The position numbers were made by a program, and so were the translations under genes. From positions 66,218,870-66,282,869 of the forward strand of contig CM043952.1 of assembly GCA_014529385.2 (NCBI GenBank): 64,000 bases of DNA. The letters run 5' to 3'. Within the stretch, counting starts at the first letter, position 1. Every line of letters begins with the position of its first letter. The stretch is from Adiantum capillus-veneris. Lineage: Eukaryota; Streptophyta; Polypodiopsida; Polypodiales; Pteridaceae. Below the pieces are notes generated by a model that saw nothing but the letters and a program-made list of their open reading frames with translations, ran no database searches and had not been told where the DNA came from. Below are positions 1-12,654 of the stretch, piece by piece.

Positions 1-1100
<1,100 letters not shown>

Positions 1101-1139
1101 GGTTATTTTCATCATTTCTTTAGTTTTCAACCAAGCCAT

Positions 1140-1708
1140 TGTAAAAAGGTCCCACTTTGTAAATTTCCTCTCTCTAGGTGATGGTCACAAAGGCCCACCT
1201 AGAGATTCCCATCTTTTAATAACCTCCCAAAACAAAGGAAGGGTCAACCACACCGGGCCCACCACTTGCTTTGTCTCCCCGATTAAGCTTACCCTAATCA
1301 CATCGGGATTACCATAATCCAACCAGCCAACACCTATAAATTGGCACTGAGAGGTCACTATCGGGGGGGGGGGGGGGGGGGGGGGGCAGTTCATGAGAAG
1401 TCAGCACTTGGTAGAGTGTAGTGGGAAGAGTTGACACTATCACCCTCACGGGGAGGGGACTTGTGTGTTGGGTTTGCTTTGGGGATTTCACCATGCAAAG
1501 GGAGCCACGTCCATCTCTCGACTCCAATGGTCGATGCATACACGTATACACGCTCTTGATAGCAAGTTTCACAATCATTGAGTCGTCTTAGAGAACGCAC
1601 CAAGTATTGCACCACCTCTTCTCCCTACCTCTCTACCACCACGGCGTGTCATTTGTAAATACTGCAGAAATAATTCTCCCTCACATCCCCGAGGGTTTTC
1701 ATCATTTG

Positions 1709-1757
<49 letters not shown>

Positions 1758-2137
1758 GTGTGTAAGTTTGCGGTGTTCATATCATCGTGGTTTGTGTCCT
1801 AGCCGCTCAAATCTAGGTGGTGCCCTTGTTCGATTTACCGTGACAGGCTCGAGGGCGCGCCATTTGGCCCCCGATGTTTTAGAGGCCGTCGGGGTTCGGG
1901 GTTCGCTTTGCTCCTGTCAATGCGTGTGTTGTAAATCCGTGCTTTGATAGGGTTTTGCTGCTATGTGCTATGGTCCTTTGGGTGGGCGTGTGCTTGTAAA
2001 TTCCCAAGGGAGCATAGGCCTTTTGGTTAGGGTTTACTAAGAGTAGTTTTGGTATACTTTTTGGTGCTGAGTTGGAGTTTTGATCGCTCTTGGGCTATAA
2101 AGCTATAGAGGTGACCCACTTTTTCTTTCGCCCAACA
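1140..2137 (+). repeat. Putative 5' LTR of a degraded Ty3/gypsy-like element
   Basis: A stretch starting TGT and ending ACA lies directly upstream of a primer-binding-site-like sequence and a gag-like reading frame. It contains a TATA-like CTATAAAT near 1334, a 24-base G run (1363-1386) and a CT microsatellite (1712-1756). No second copy of this LTR is in the window, so the left boundary is inferred only from the TGT...ACA ends. The right boundary is better supported by the adjoining primer site. Confidence 0.35.
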
Positions 2138-2138
2138 A

Positions 2139-3660
2139 TTGGTGCCCACCACTGAGGAATCGCTTCAAGCTACCTTCAATTTACAGGTTTTGGAAGACAT
2201 GGCATTTAATTTTCCGGATTCCAATGGGAAACCAAATGAAAAATCCAAAGGATTCATTGAGAAAATGAAGTTTGCTTCCCTTCTTGCTGACAAGCAAGAC
2301 CCAACATTGGTGCTGCAAATCTTCTACTTCTGTTTGAAGGGAGATGCTAGGGAATGGTTGGAAGGCTACAAAAAGGAGCTGCAATCAGACCAACCTTCTC
2401 AAGGTATGACTTATGAAATGTTAAGACATGCTTTTCTTACACACTTTCAATATGTTTGTGGAAGACCCACAAAAGGTATGACAGTCTATTCAAGGCTTGG
2501 TACAGAGTGAAGGCCAAACCATAGAAGACTTTGTGAATGCATTCAATGTGTTATGGACAAAGTGTGTACATATATGGGGGATTAAATTCCTCTAAACATG
2601 TTGAAGAAGGATAGGTTTCTTGCAAGTTTAAGGAGTAGTCTACGCTTATAGGTGGAGCTTAAGCAACCAACGATCTTTGAGGAGGCAGTTGAAATTGCAA
2701 ATAATAAAGAGTGCAAAGTGGAGAATCTTCATCAATTTGTAATCATTGTCAAGTCAAAGGTTGAAGTGAAAGCTGTAGAGCAACCAGGGGTCCTCATCAG
2801 GGAGCTAAGTTATGATCAACAAGCTTCTCATGATGTGAATTCTTTTTGCAAGGAGATGAAAGAGGTTGTAGATCTTATGAAGAATCTAGTGCACATATGT
2901 GGGAGGTGGAAGAGGTCAAAGCTATGGATATGGATAGGGCTATGGAAGCAATGAGGGATTTACACATGGTAGAGGAAGAGGCATGGCTGGAAGAGGGGAT
3001 ACATTTCAATGTTACAATTGTGGTGAATGGGATCATAAAAGCCCTCAATGTGACAAGCCAAAGAGAATGGGTGGTGATATGTTTTCTTTTCCTTCAAAAA
3101 TTCCCTCTTGAGCTCAATATTATGGTATTGAGATTAAAGGGGAAGCAGGGCCACATGGTTTGACAGCTGAAGAGAAGGGAAAAAAAAGATGGTATGCATA
3201 ATCCGTTTGGAGAAGAATGAGGATGATTCAGGAGCTACAGTCATGCCTGTAGGTAAGAGGGTTACAAGAGATCATGAAATGAGCGAGGCAAGTCCTAGCC
3301 ATAAAACAGGGAAACATGTTGAAGAAGAAGAGAAAACCCAAGCAACATTACAATACATCCGACTTTCCTTTGGGAGAAGGGCAACCAAATTATAGTTTAA
3401 GGGCTGATTTGGTGAGTAGAAAGGTTGATGTTACCTTTGGGAAACTCATGGAGATGTGTCCTAAGTTAAAGAGGCAATGGAAGTATGTAGTCAACCCCAT
3501 GAATAAGGAGCCTGCAAGGGGTCTGTGAGAGTCCTGTCTTTAAATGAGTTACCTAATATATGCCCTACTATGGATGCATGGCATAAGAGGAAGTGAATTG
3601 GAGAGGTGTATATTGATGGAGGTGCATAGGTATGTGTTATTACTCAAGCTTGTGTATCAA
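2139..3660 (+). pseudogene. Degraded gag and protease scrap of a Ty3/gypsy-like retrotransposon
   Basis: The reading frame at 2139-2510 has a retrotransposon-gag character (motifs such as GDAREWLEGY). It continues at 2652-2800 and then shifts frame. A clean CCHC zinc knuckle, CYNCGEWDHKSPQC (CX2CX4HX4C), lies at 3010-3051 in frame 1, a different frame from the start. The next frame-1 segment, 3316-3528, resembles the gag-protease linker. A protease-like D-G-G-A motif is at 3616-3627, followed at once by a stop. RT, RNase H and integrase are absent, because the sequence changes at about 3662 to an unrelated minus-strand transposase. The structural polyprotein would have packaged element RNA. 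It is dead: several stops, at least two frameshifts and a 3' truncation. Confidence 0.75.
2140..2150 (+). promoter_or_regulatory. Probable primer-binding site
   Basis: TGGTGCCCACC lies two bases after the LTR-like end CCCAACA and just before gag-like coding. A PBS begins with TGG, the complement of the tRNA 3' CCA end. The tRNA was not identified, but it is not the initiator-Met type used by elements B, C and D. Confidence 0.5.
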
Positions 3661-3663
3661 AGT

Positions 3664-5459
3664 TTAAACATCCAGTTTAAACAAAGTACATGTACCAAGC
3701 TCACAAAATCCTAGTTCTTTGGTTGTTACCGCGTTCCCTAGCTCTTGGTCATCTTCACAATTATCCACAGTCCACAGTGGTTTGTCTTCATCATACTCTT
3801 CTGATTGAATCTTTTTGAGGAGCCTATGATTGCAATACAAGTATGCCAATTTTTTGGCACTATTGCTTAGAAGACAATTATGAACAGTTGAGTGCACATA
3901 GAATTAGTAGCACAATGTGAAAGCACTCTAAAAACCAATTTTTATAACGTAGGTGTTGAAGCATTGTTCATGAGCCACCACCTCCATGCTGGCTATTTGA
4001 ATGCAAGGTTTTGAACAAACTTAGAACTAAAATGACCATCCTTTAACCTATACTTTGTCAGGTCAGATATGGATTGAGCTTGATCATCTACATTGCTCTA
4101 GAAATCACTAAACACGTCATAAAAGTCTTCAATCAGCTCTTCATCCCATTCATCTCATAGTCCATGTTCCAATACTCTAGGTCAAGCAAGAAAGAAACAT
4201 GGTGCAATGGACTGTGCACACTGAGACCCATCAAGCATGCACATACTTATTTAAGATATCCCTTTTAGCTTTGTTGAATGGTGGTTTCCAAGGCTTAATC
4301 AAACAATTTGTAGGCTCCAAAGGAGAGTTCAAACTCTCTTGAACATTATACCACCCATGTACACCTTCCCTATATTGGGTAATTTAAGGTCAAACTATCA
4401 CAAGGATATCATCACATGTATCACCTCGAGGGGGTCACCATGTATAAGTAGTGTGTATCACGTGCATTCAAGGACTATTTATAAAACTCCTTATTTGTGA
4501 ATTTTAGACAAATAAAATATACCCTTTTCCTATTCAATTTGTGAATTGTTTTCCCATTTCCATTTTAGGGTATCCTTCTGTATGTGAAAATGTGAGAAAA
4601 AATAGAATTTAATAACCCCTTCTCCTCCACTCACGTGATAGTCACATAATTATTGAGTGACCCCCCCGAGTGTATCACCAATGTCAGACCAAAAGTTTCT
4701 GTCATCATTAAGGACTCTCAAAGGCCTCACCTTTGTTTTTACTCTTTCTGGTTGCTCTGCTTACCACTCATAAAAAGAAGCACACACAAATGTCTTTAAA
4801 ATAGCATTTTGGTTTTGCATGATAGCTTTAGCATTGTGATTATACCATGCCGATACATGTCTAGAATATGTTGTCTCTTCAAAATGATCTTCACCATCTT
4901 CCTTGATTTGTCTATAATTTTTTTGAACCAATCAGTTTCATCTTTTTTATACCAATCTTCAAACACAAGATTCAAGCTATGTGCATTGCAACCAAACATG
5001 TGGAAACTAGGAAAGCGCTCTTCCAAGAGTCGACCATCTGCTGTGTAATTTCTTGCATTGTCCATGATCACTTGTACTACGTTGGGGGTACCTATTTGTT
5101 GAATTGTCTCTGTTATGATATTAGCTATGTATCTCCTTGAATTAATCTCACCTGATCTGTTCTCTTTAATGAAGCACTCCCCTTGAGGATTTCATAACAT
5201 CATTTATCCAATAAAATTGTGCACATCTATTGATACGATGGAGGGGAAAACCCAGCACCATAATCACCAATCTTCTTCCATGCATGCTTGCATGGCTCTT
5301 CTGTTACCATCAACATAGAACCACATGTAAAATAGATAGCTTGTTCAAGAGGAGACTGCACCTATTCAAGAGTAGTTGATTGAAAGCTTTGCTCGAGACT
5401 TATTTGCCTCAATCTAACATTCCAAATCGGTACTTGGGTGACCCATCTTGAGTATTAAC

Positions 5460-5510
<51 letters not shown>

Positions 5511-5860
5511 TGTAGTGGCTGGCATAGCGCACCACTATTTTGTTTGCCTTGTGTAGAGGCAACATTACATTGACTCTTTGAAGCCACAATGCTTGGAGTC
5601 AATATTCTAGGTCGCTTTGCATTGACTACACCTCTTAATAACTCTCTCAAGTGTCTCGTAGAATTATCATGGTATATGCCATTACATCTATCTCCATTTT
5701 CCCTATTACTTGTTCCATTCCCGGATCCAAGAAGGTGCTCCCTAATACGAGGTGCACCTCTTGATTTTTCTTCTCCACATAACTTGCAATGCCAATATAT
5801 AAATGATCTAACATTGTTTGCAAATTTCCACTTAGGCCCTGGCACCTTACTACCAGCCTT
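3664..5860 (-). pseudogene. hAT-family transposase, degenerate
   Basis: Read on the minus strand, three conserved blocks occur in the right order. First, about 5845-5520, is a BED-type zinc finger (HCKLCGEEK...RIREHLLG), which binds DNA. Second, 5071-4796, is a DUF659-like core (MDNARNYTADGRLLEERFP, then CNAHSLNLVFED). Third, about 4050-3664, is a hAT dimerisation-like tail (WWLMNNASTPTL, LVFRVLSHC, and the NSAKKLAYLYCNHRLLKK block). Many stops and frameshifts separate them, and a GT microsatellite at 5463-5509 interrupts the N-terminal part. Plant hAT transposases of this class cut and paste their element in the nucleus. No terminal inverted repeats or target duplication could be assigned. 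It abuts the gag/protease remnant upstream and may have inserted into it. Confidence 0.75.
5463..5509. repeat. (GT)n microsatellite inside the hAT fossil
   Basis: About 23 GT copies within the minus-strand hAT-derived sequence, just after the BED-finger block. On the minus strand it would encode alternating Thr-His, confirming that the frame is no longer functional. Confidence 0.95.
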
Positions 5861-6106
5861 GTAGTTACCTTTATTGGAAACTCAATTGTTTGATCTTTCA
5901 CCACTAGTTGATGGGCAACTAGAACCGGCTGCATTCATGTTTTGGGAACAAGCATTAGTGTCCATGATAAGTCACAAGTCACCTATGCATGCATAAATCA
6001 AGAAAATGTTAGGTTTTTTAAAAATTGAAATATATTAATCATTTGGTTAAAAAGATACAATGATATACATAAAAAAAAACAGCATCAAATCAATGTTATT
6101 ATGAGA

Positions 6107-6680
6107 AGTGCTCCATTCCAACAATAGAAATGAGCCCCAAGCACTTGCACGTCCTAAAGCCTCCACGAGAATGCTCCCTACCTAAACCTATTTCCAAGAG
6201 GATAGACACCCAAGGGAGGTAGCTGATCATAAAATACAAGTATGTCGGTGTAGTGATGAGGAGTGCTCCATTCCAAAAATAGAAATGATCTCCAAGCACT
6301 TCCACCACCTAAACCCTCCATGAGATTGCTCCCTATCCAAACCTATTTCCAAGCAAATAGACACTCAAGGGAGGTAATTAATTGTAAAATACAAGTACGT
6401 TGGTGTAATGATGAGGAGTGCTCTATTCCAACAATAGAAATGAGTCCCAAGCACTTGAACTACTTAAACCCTCCACTAGAATGTTCCCTACCCAAACCTA
6501 TTTCTAGGCCAATAGACGTCACTAACTGTAAAATACAAGTATGTTGTTGTAGTGATGGTGAGTGCTCCATTCCAAAAATAGAAATGAGCCCACTTGCACC
6601 ACCTAATCCCTCCAAGAGGATGCTCCCTACCCAAATCTGCTTCTAAGCAGACAAACACCACTGGGAGGTAACTATTTTTG
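6107..6680. repeat. ~155-bp tandem repeat, about 3.7 copies
   Basis: The phrase AGTGCTCCATTCCA (with small changes) recurs at 6107, 6262, 6417 and 6561, giving periods of 155, 155 and 144 bp. Each unit also carries AGAAATGA, CCAAGCACTT, CTATTTCCAAG, GGGAGGTA and AAATACAAGTA blocks in the same order. Units differ by scattered substitutions and one short deletion in the fourth. Reading frames here only reflect the repeat. It is a small minisatellite array, not obviously part of a known element. Confidence 0.9.
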
Positions 6681-7029
6681 GATTTTGGAAAATAAAGGTC
6701 AAAGTTACCTGATAGAGCTAAAGTCTAAAGGATAAACCTCAAGTAGAGTTCTTAGTGAAATATCTATGGAGTGTACCAAAATGGGACTTGGAAGATTGGA
6801 CATTGTTTATATAGCCACCTCCAAATGTGGCGTCTCTTTGGAGGGAATAGTTGGGCACACCAGGCCCCCTTTCAACCCTGCCAACCCCCACCAACCCCCA
6901 CCAAGCCCCAACAAGCTTCATCATTTGTCTGACGGGCATCAAGGAACTCTTGGTTCCAGCTAGGCAATGTGAATTTGAAGTTATTAACACTCACATGGGG
7001 TGCTAATAACATGAGGTATTACCACTTCA
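6681..7029. other. Intergenic, nothing recognised
   Basis: This contains a C-rich stretch with repeated CCAACCCCCACC words near 6880-6910. No coding or structural feature could be supported. Confidence 0.5.
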
Positions 7030-7380
7030 CACTTCATGTGAAGAAGTGAATGAAATCCCTGATAGTAGGGTCTCTTCCTAGTTTCCAAGCATCACCTAAC
7101 ACAAAAGTTCCGTTTATGATTGGCCAAAACCTCAAAGCCAAGGTACTCAAAGCCCTCTACCACTTCAAGGGGCTCTTGATTGTACCAATGGATGGGTTCT
7201 CCTTGTTGAGAGTTTTTAAAAGCATAATCTTTTTTACACTCCCATTAATAACCTCTTCAAAGCCTTCTTGCTACCTAGTACCTCGTTCCACCTCCTTGAT
7301 GAGTATCCCAAAAGAGTTTGTAAAAGTGGGTATCCTTTCTTGAGACCAATAGTGCTTATGTCTTTCTTCGGTGTGCTTTT
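7030..7380 (-). pseudogene. LINE (non-LTR) reverse transcriptase fragment
   Basis: On the minus strand, about 7347-7308 reads GLKKGYPLLQTLLG, matching the G-x-x-Q/K-G-x-P-L block of LINE reverse transcriptases. About 7160-7050 reads VVEGFEYLGFEV followed by an ETRKRPYYQGF-like stretch, matching the RT C-terminal segment with its Y-L-G motif. The catalytic A-D-D block expected between them is missing and there is an in-frame stop, so this is a deleted remnant. Such proteins copy LINE RNA at a nicked target. Identification rests on motif order, not on a database search. Confidence 0.6.
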
Positions 7381-9389
7381 GTGATTAACTAAAAAGTGTA
7401 GCATTATTGGCATTTGAGTGTCTTTAATGCCTTAAGAAGCCTCAAAGCGTTTTTTTTTTCCCTCCAAAACTCACAATTGTGAGTGATTGTATTATAAAGT
7501 CACCAAGACAAATACAGATCACCCTCAAGCTCATGCCGAGCCTTCAAGGACAAAAGATTACATTAAAACACTTTTAAAAAAAAAAATAACCATACTCATA
7601 AATGTGATGTGGTGAAATCTATGCAGTAAAACAACATACACCGTACAAAATCCTCACAGATATTGTGCAGGAGCCACAAAAAGAATTACAAGTGTTCATG
7701 AGTGTCATACCAGTAGAGCACAAACTGTTCAATAGACATGACCCAAATAGGGGAGGCCAACCCACCGATCATAAAGAGACTAAAACCATAATGAGAGAAA
7801 TACATACCACTTGCATTGCCGTTAGGGAGAGTCCCATTGTCCCCATCACCAACAGAGGTGGCCATGTTTCTACCGCTGCCATTGGCACCCACCCACCCCA
7901 AGAGAGTCAACTAATATTGATGAGCATACATATTAGGACACTAAGAGGTTCAAATAAAATTAGACTGCATAGACAAAACAGACCCACTTGCATGATGTAG
8001 CCTCGCAATCAAACAAGCTATCAAAGGGAGCCATACCTTTCTAATGTCTCCATTTGCAGCCATAGATAGCTCCTTTCTCTATCACCTGACAATTTTTTTT
8101 TCAAATGGAAGCCAAACCAAACTGGCTACCCTTTGCCCTCTTGAGTAGAGGCAAGAGGGGAGACCTCTCCAAAATCTTCATAAACGAGGGCCATTGGCTT
8201 GAAAGAATTATCAATGAGGAGGCAGACCTAATGAATATCTCATTGTAGAGAAGTTGTTGCCCTCCATCTTTGCATAGCGCATCCTCCAACCAACACTAGC
8301 CCCCACCCCATTGTGCTAGAACACCCTTCAAGCCTCTCTACTCCAGGGCCTTGCACACTGCAAGAGTGTAGACAACCTCACTCCAACAAAAATCCTCATT
8401 CTCTTGAAGGAAGGGTCAATAAAGGGGTTGCAATAAAACATGAATATTCTTAAATAGAGCCTTTATTTTTTTTTAAAAATTATTGTTGTTATTTAATGCA
8501 TCTTTTCATGAAGAATGTGATACAACTTTTACATTATGAAAACACTAGTTTTGCATAATGTTCCCCCAAAATTACTATATTTCATCTAAGAGTCTCTAAT
8601 ATGGCTCCTCTACCCTAGACATTTCCAAGATTATTGTAGCCACTAAAAAATAGTCTGCATCATATGCTATAATAGAAAACCATATGTGCTATCACATCTA
8701 TATGTGCTTATGGTAATTATTTTGAAATTTGTAGGACATTATAGTTCTAGATTGTACTTTCAAAGAGCTATCCAAAAATACATAGTAGGTAATAAGTGTG
8801 TAAGCTCCATGTAGAAGATGTAGCATCATGTTTTGATATTAGGTGTTCATGGACACCAGTTGTATAGACACCATCACCAAAGAAATTGGGACTATATGTT
8901 GCAAAATGAGTGTAACTTGCATGAGACATGGTAGCTTTGATGCAAAATCCTTGGCAGAGCAAGTGTTTCAAATACACTATACTGGCACTTTAAGTAGCCC
9001 CTCTCTCATATTTTCACAACTCAACGTAAATCCCTATATCTATGAACAGCTCTCCCCCTAAAGGCACATCCTCTAGCTCATTCACACTATCTCTGAATCT
9101 TCTTCTGTATTTTTCCTTGTGTTTCTTCACCAAATTCTTCTATATTTCTCTTTGCACTTTTCCTTCCATCTCTTCACTATTATTGTTTTTGTTTTCCTTT
9201 ACATTCTCTAGAGAATTTAGCTCTGCATTTTTTGCAATATTTTTGTGTGTGCTATAATGTAGCCCTCATAGACTCATGGACTTCATGAGGCTACTTTAGC
9301 AACATACCACCAGCTCAATTGGAAAGCCTGGGGTAGAAAATCACCTAAAAAAGAGGGACCATGCTGCATGAGAAATTGAGTGAAAAGAT
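7381..9389. other. Intergenic, nothing firmly recognised
   Basis: Two kilobases of AT-rich sequence with several poly-T or poly-A runs and short open frames of no recognisable family. It may hold remains of the flanking LINE and CACTA elements, but no further conserved block could be identified. The segment 9060-9260 is strongly pyrimidine-rich. Confidence 0.4.
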
Positions 9390-9650
9390 TTCTCAAGAGG
9401 CTATAAAATCAAACGTCGTACTTGTTCACAATTCTTGGGTAGTATGAATGTGTTTTGAAGATTAGTCCATCTTTTCATTGAGTCCACCTCAAGAAAACCC
9501 AACTCCCCTCTATGCATGGTAGCACATGGCCTCTCTATGTTTACCTTGGATCATTGCACATAAAACAATTCCACTTTGAATTCTTTGTAATCCACCTTAA
9601 AATTTCTTGCAGCATTTAAAATACATGATTTTTGCTACAATTGGTTCTAA
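9390..9650 (-). pseudogene. Possible CACTA transposase C-terminal domain (DUF4216-like) remnant
   Basis: On the minus strand about 9600-9400 reads VDYKEFKVELFYVQ, then a stop where Trp is expected, and later a phrase ending FILPKNCEQV. This spacing resembles the DUF4216 region found at the C-terminus of plant CACTA (En/Spm) transposase genes, with an FKVxLF block followed by an FxLAxQAxQV-like block. It lies about 1.5 kb downstream, in the same orientation, of a better-supported TNP2 block (11163-11770), which is the expected order. It is degenerate, and the match is by eye only. Confidence 0.5.
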
Positions 9651-11006
9651 ATTGGCAGAGGATTGTCATCATCTTGATTGATTGAATTTTGGCATGATTC
9701 TATAATCAAATGTTCATCACTTTGTGTCAATCCACTTTGGTGGCCTTTACACCATGCTGCCATGTACAACTTGTACTATAACCTCGGGGGATTCACCATG
9801 GAGAACTTACTGCACCATGTAAGTGCAGGGGAGGGTTTTTTTTTTACAAGTTACATAAACGTATAAGTTAGGGGTAGTTCCCCAATAATTTATCTCCCAT
9901 GCTTAAAAATAAGGAAGGGGGTATCATTTTTGTTTTTTTTTGGGGGTGAGGAGTGAGGAAAGGAGAGAAGTTGCATAAAACCTGACCCGAGTTGATTACT
10001 AGTAATGATTGGTCACCAGTGTGCACTAGAACTTGGATGAATTTTGGGGATGTTTTTTTATTAAGTCACACATAAAATTTTGCATCAAGCCGGTCATAGA
10101 TAAGGGCTGATTTGGAGGCAAGGCACGGGTTGATTTACACTAGCTTTGGATGGGTCAAAATTGGACGAGTAGCTAGAGTGTAGGCTGATCAGGCACATAG
10201 TTTGAAAGTCAAACTAAGACACATTGAGTGTACATCTAGTTATCAACTAAAGTTGTTCCTTAGTACATTGCCAGTCACTATGCTACACACTAGTTTTACT
10301 CAGTTTGATCATGTGAGCCCTAAATTTTATATGTAAGATAGGGGTATGATACTTTTCTTCATGGATTGTCATATAAGCATAGAAAGGGGGGTCATATTCC
10401 CTAATACGAGTCGTATATAGGGGTTCTATCAAAGTTGTCCGCTCGCAGGTGGGGTCCCATTTTGTATATAGAGTGAATCCCCTTGGACTATAACAAAATG
10501 TACAAATGAGCATCAACGGATAAGAACATCACACCACATGTTAAAGATTAGAGACTAAAATTGGGGCTACAAACTTATGAATACTCCTACTCTTCTTCTA
10601 TCATATGCTCACCTTGTTGTGTGTCCCTTTCCATGGTATTGTGCAGCAGACTTATGAATGATGACAAACTATCAAGATCTTTAGGATAAAACACTTGTGG
10701 CCAATTTTCTCTCCTAAAGGCATGTCATGCAACGAGTCACTCTCGTTTTGCATCATCATATTGGGCCAAGCATCTTTTAAATCATTGGATTGTAGAGCAT
10801 GCAAAATCAATTGATCTTTGCTTCCAAATCCATGGTCATTTTCTTCTCCATGATCCGACCCACCATCACAATCCCAACTAAGTGCTCATCCTTAATTTTC
10901 CATCAAAGTACGTCATTTTCAAGGTTCATCCTAGAGAGCCACTCACCACTGTACACTAATGACTTTGAAACCAACCATCCCTTTGCCATTCTTCCCTATG
11001 GGTGTT
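9651..11006. other. Probable interior of CACTA fossil, no clear coding
   Basis: This lies between the two CACTA transposase blocks on the minus strand. No intact frame or conserved motif was found. The stretch probably includes decayed exons or introns of the same element plus unrelated DNA. Confidence 0.35.
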
Positions 11007-11162
11007 CCCTTTGATGCACGTATCCCTTAAGAATTTTCATGATGAAGTGCTCTGTCCATAGTTGTTGTTGTAACTCTAGATGCACCCTTTGATGTACATA
11101 TCCCTTAAGCATTTTCATCAAAAATGTTCTATCCATAGTTATTGTTGTAACTCTTCAAGTAG
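11007..11162. repeat. 78-bp tandem duplication
   Basis: CCCTTTGATG followed by TCCCTTAAG and then TTGTTGTAACTCT occurs twice, starting at 11007 and 11085, giving an exact 78-bp period with about 10-15% differences by eye. 78 is a multiple of three, and the duplication sits just downstream of the TNP2 fossil, so it may be an in-frame duplication within the former gene. Confidence 0.85.
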
Positions 11163-11770
11163 GGAACGAAGGCATATATCCATGATTCTTTGCTTTGTAC
11201 CGACCCAACACAATCAAGCTTAAGAGTAAATGTCCTTTCTTAGTTTGCTAGCCATGGTGGAATATTGTAGTTGTTGATAATGATAGTTTTCCACACACTA
11301 TAATATATTGATCGCTGCCTAAATGGGTTTACACCTTCCATAGCCAAGCCGAGGCTTAAATTCCTTGAATCCTATGCAAAATCCAGCTATGTGTCATCAA
11401 TGTGCTTTGAAGCCGCACTATCCGCCGCAAAAATACTTAGAGCACCATCTGAAGATTTCTTCTCCTTATGCCATGATACTAAAGTGGTCATTGATTTGCA
11501 TTGGAAGAAGTGCTTGATACAACATAAAAGAGAAAAATTCAAGAGCATCTTCTATGGCACTTTTTGTCCTTGAAGATAGTTTTGATATCTATCTGCTTCA
11601 CACTTAGAGCATTTATCCATGCTTACATACTCCTCTTTAAATAGAATACAATAATTAGGAAAAACATGAATGGAATTATAATACATCCTGTGATTTGAAG
11701 AATCTTTTTTTTAGCATCTATCAAGGTTGGAATCACATTATTAGTAGGCAATATGTGCTCTCTAAGTAGC
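11163..11770 (-). pseudogene. CACTA (En/Spm) TNP2-type transposase, degenerate
   Basis: Minus-strand blocks appear in the order typical of plant TNP2 transposases. About 11770-11710 resembles the LP...AKK segment. About 11680-11627 reads SIHVFPNYCILFKEEY then MDKCSKCE, the zinc-ribbon-like start of the family. About 11480-11400 reads WHKEKKSSDGAL and AADSAASKHID. About 11370-11320 reads DSRNLSLGLAMEGVNPF. About 11275-11247 reads NYNIPPWLA. The enzyme binds CACTA-type ends and mobilises the element by cut and paste. Stops and frame changes between blocks show it is dead. The 78-bp duplication follows at once. The CACTA-like element E is a separate insertion elsewhere, and no matching ends were found here. 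Confidence 0.8.
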
Positions 11771-11872
11771 CTACATACGAAGAAGCATCACCGCTCATTA
11801 AAAAAAAAAATATTACATAATTGCAATCTTTGCACAAAGCATGCTCTTGTACCTGTTAATACTTTGGGAAAG

Positions 11873-12654
11873 CCATATGTAAAGTGGCAAGCACATATGG
11901 CTTGAGGATAAGCCATTTTTGAAGTTCTATTGCATTTTTAGGGTAAAAAATGCAATTGAACTTTATAAACTACTTGTCATCTTGACATTCATGCTAACCA
12001 TTTTTCATATGGCTTACACTTGTGTCTACTAATGGTTTAGGAAATCCATATGAAAAGTGGAAAGCACAAACGGTAAGAGGGACAAGACATTTCTGAAGTT
12101 TGTCTATGTTTTTAGGGTAAAAGATGCAAATGAAATTCAAAAACGACTTGCAATCTTGTCATTTATACTAAAACCTCTTTGTATACAGCTTGCCCAAACC
12201 ATCAACAATAAATCGGGCAAGTTGTATCTTCACAAATGTCAAGTGCATAAGTCATTTTTGAAGTTTATTTGCAATTTTAGGGTAAAAAACACAAACGAGC
12301 TTCAAAACGGCTTATGCACTTGCCATTTGTGCTTTTTACTTTGCATATAGCTTGCCCTTATGCCTATTGATGGTCTTTCCAAGGCATATGTAAAATCAAC
12401 AAGCACAAATGACAAGAGGGAAATCCATTTGTGATGCTCGTTTGTGTTTCTAAGGTAAAAAACACAAAAGGACTTCAAAAATTCCTTGTTATCTTGCCAT
12501 ACTAACTGCTTTGTAGACGGATTTCCAAACCATAAATAAGTAAGTAGGTGAGTCGTTTTTTATTTTTATTTTTTTGTTTTTTTGAAAAAAATGCAACCAA
12601 ATTTAAAAAACACCTTGCACACTGGCAATTTGTGCTTGTCCTTTTACACACAGC
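11873..12654. repeat. ~170-bp palindromic-unit tandem array, interrupted by element A
   Basis: Units recur with the phrase AGGGTAAAAAAT-like at about 11940, 12114, 12280 and 12452 (periods about 174, 166 and 172 bp). Each unit is nearly its own reverse complement around TTTAGGGTAAA. The arms contain CCATATG, AAGCACAAATGGCAAG, AAGCCATTTTTGAAGT and TTGCATTTTT on one side and their complements on the other. A spacer resembling CCAAACCATCAATAGACAC links units. The last unit is cut at 12654 by the LTR of element A and resumes after 50878. Related units recur near 52160-52475 and 56935-57135. Confidence 0.8.

Noticed and set aside
11873..12654. CRISPR-like array
   Set aside because: The repeats are long, diverged and palindromic, with no short identical repeats separated by unique spacers, and the context is eukaryotic.
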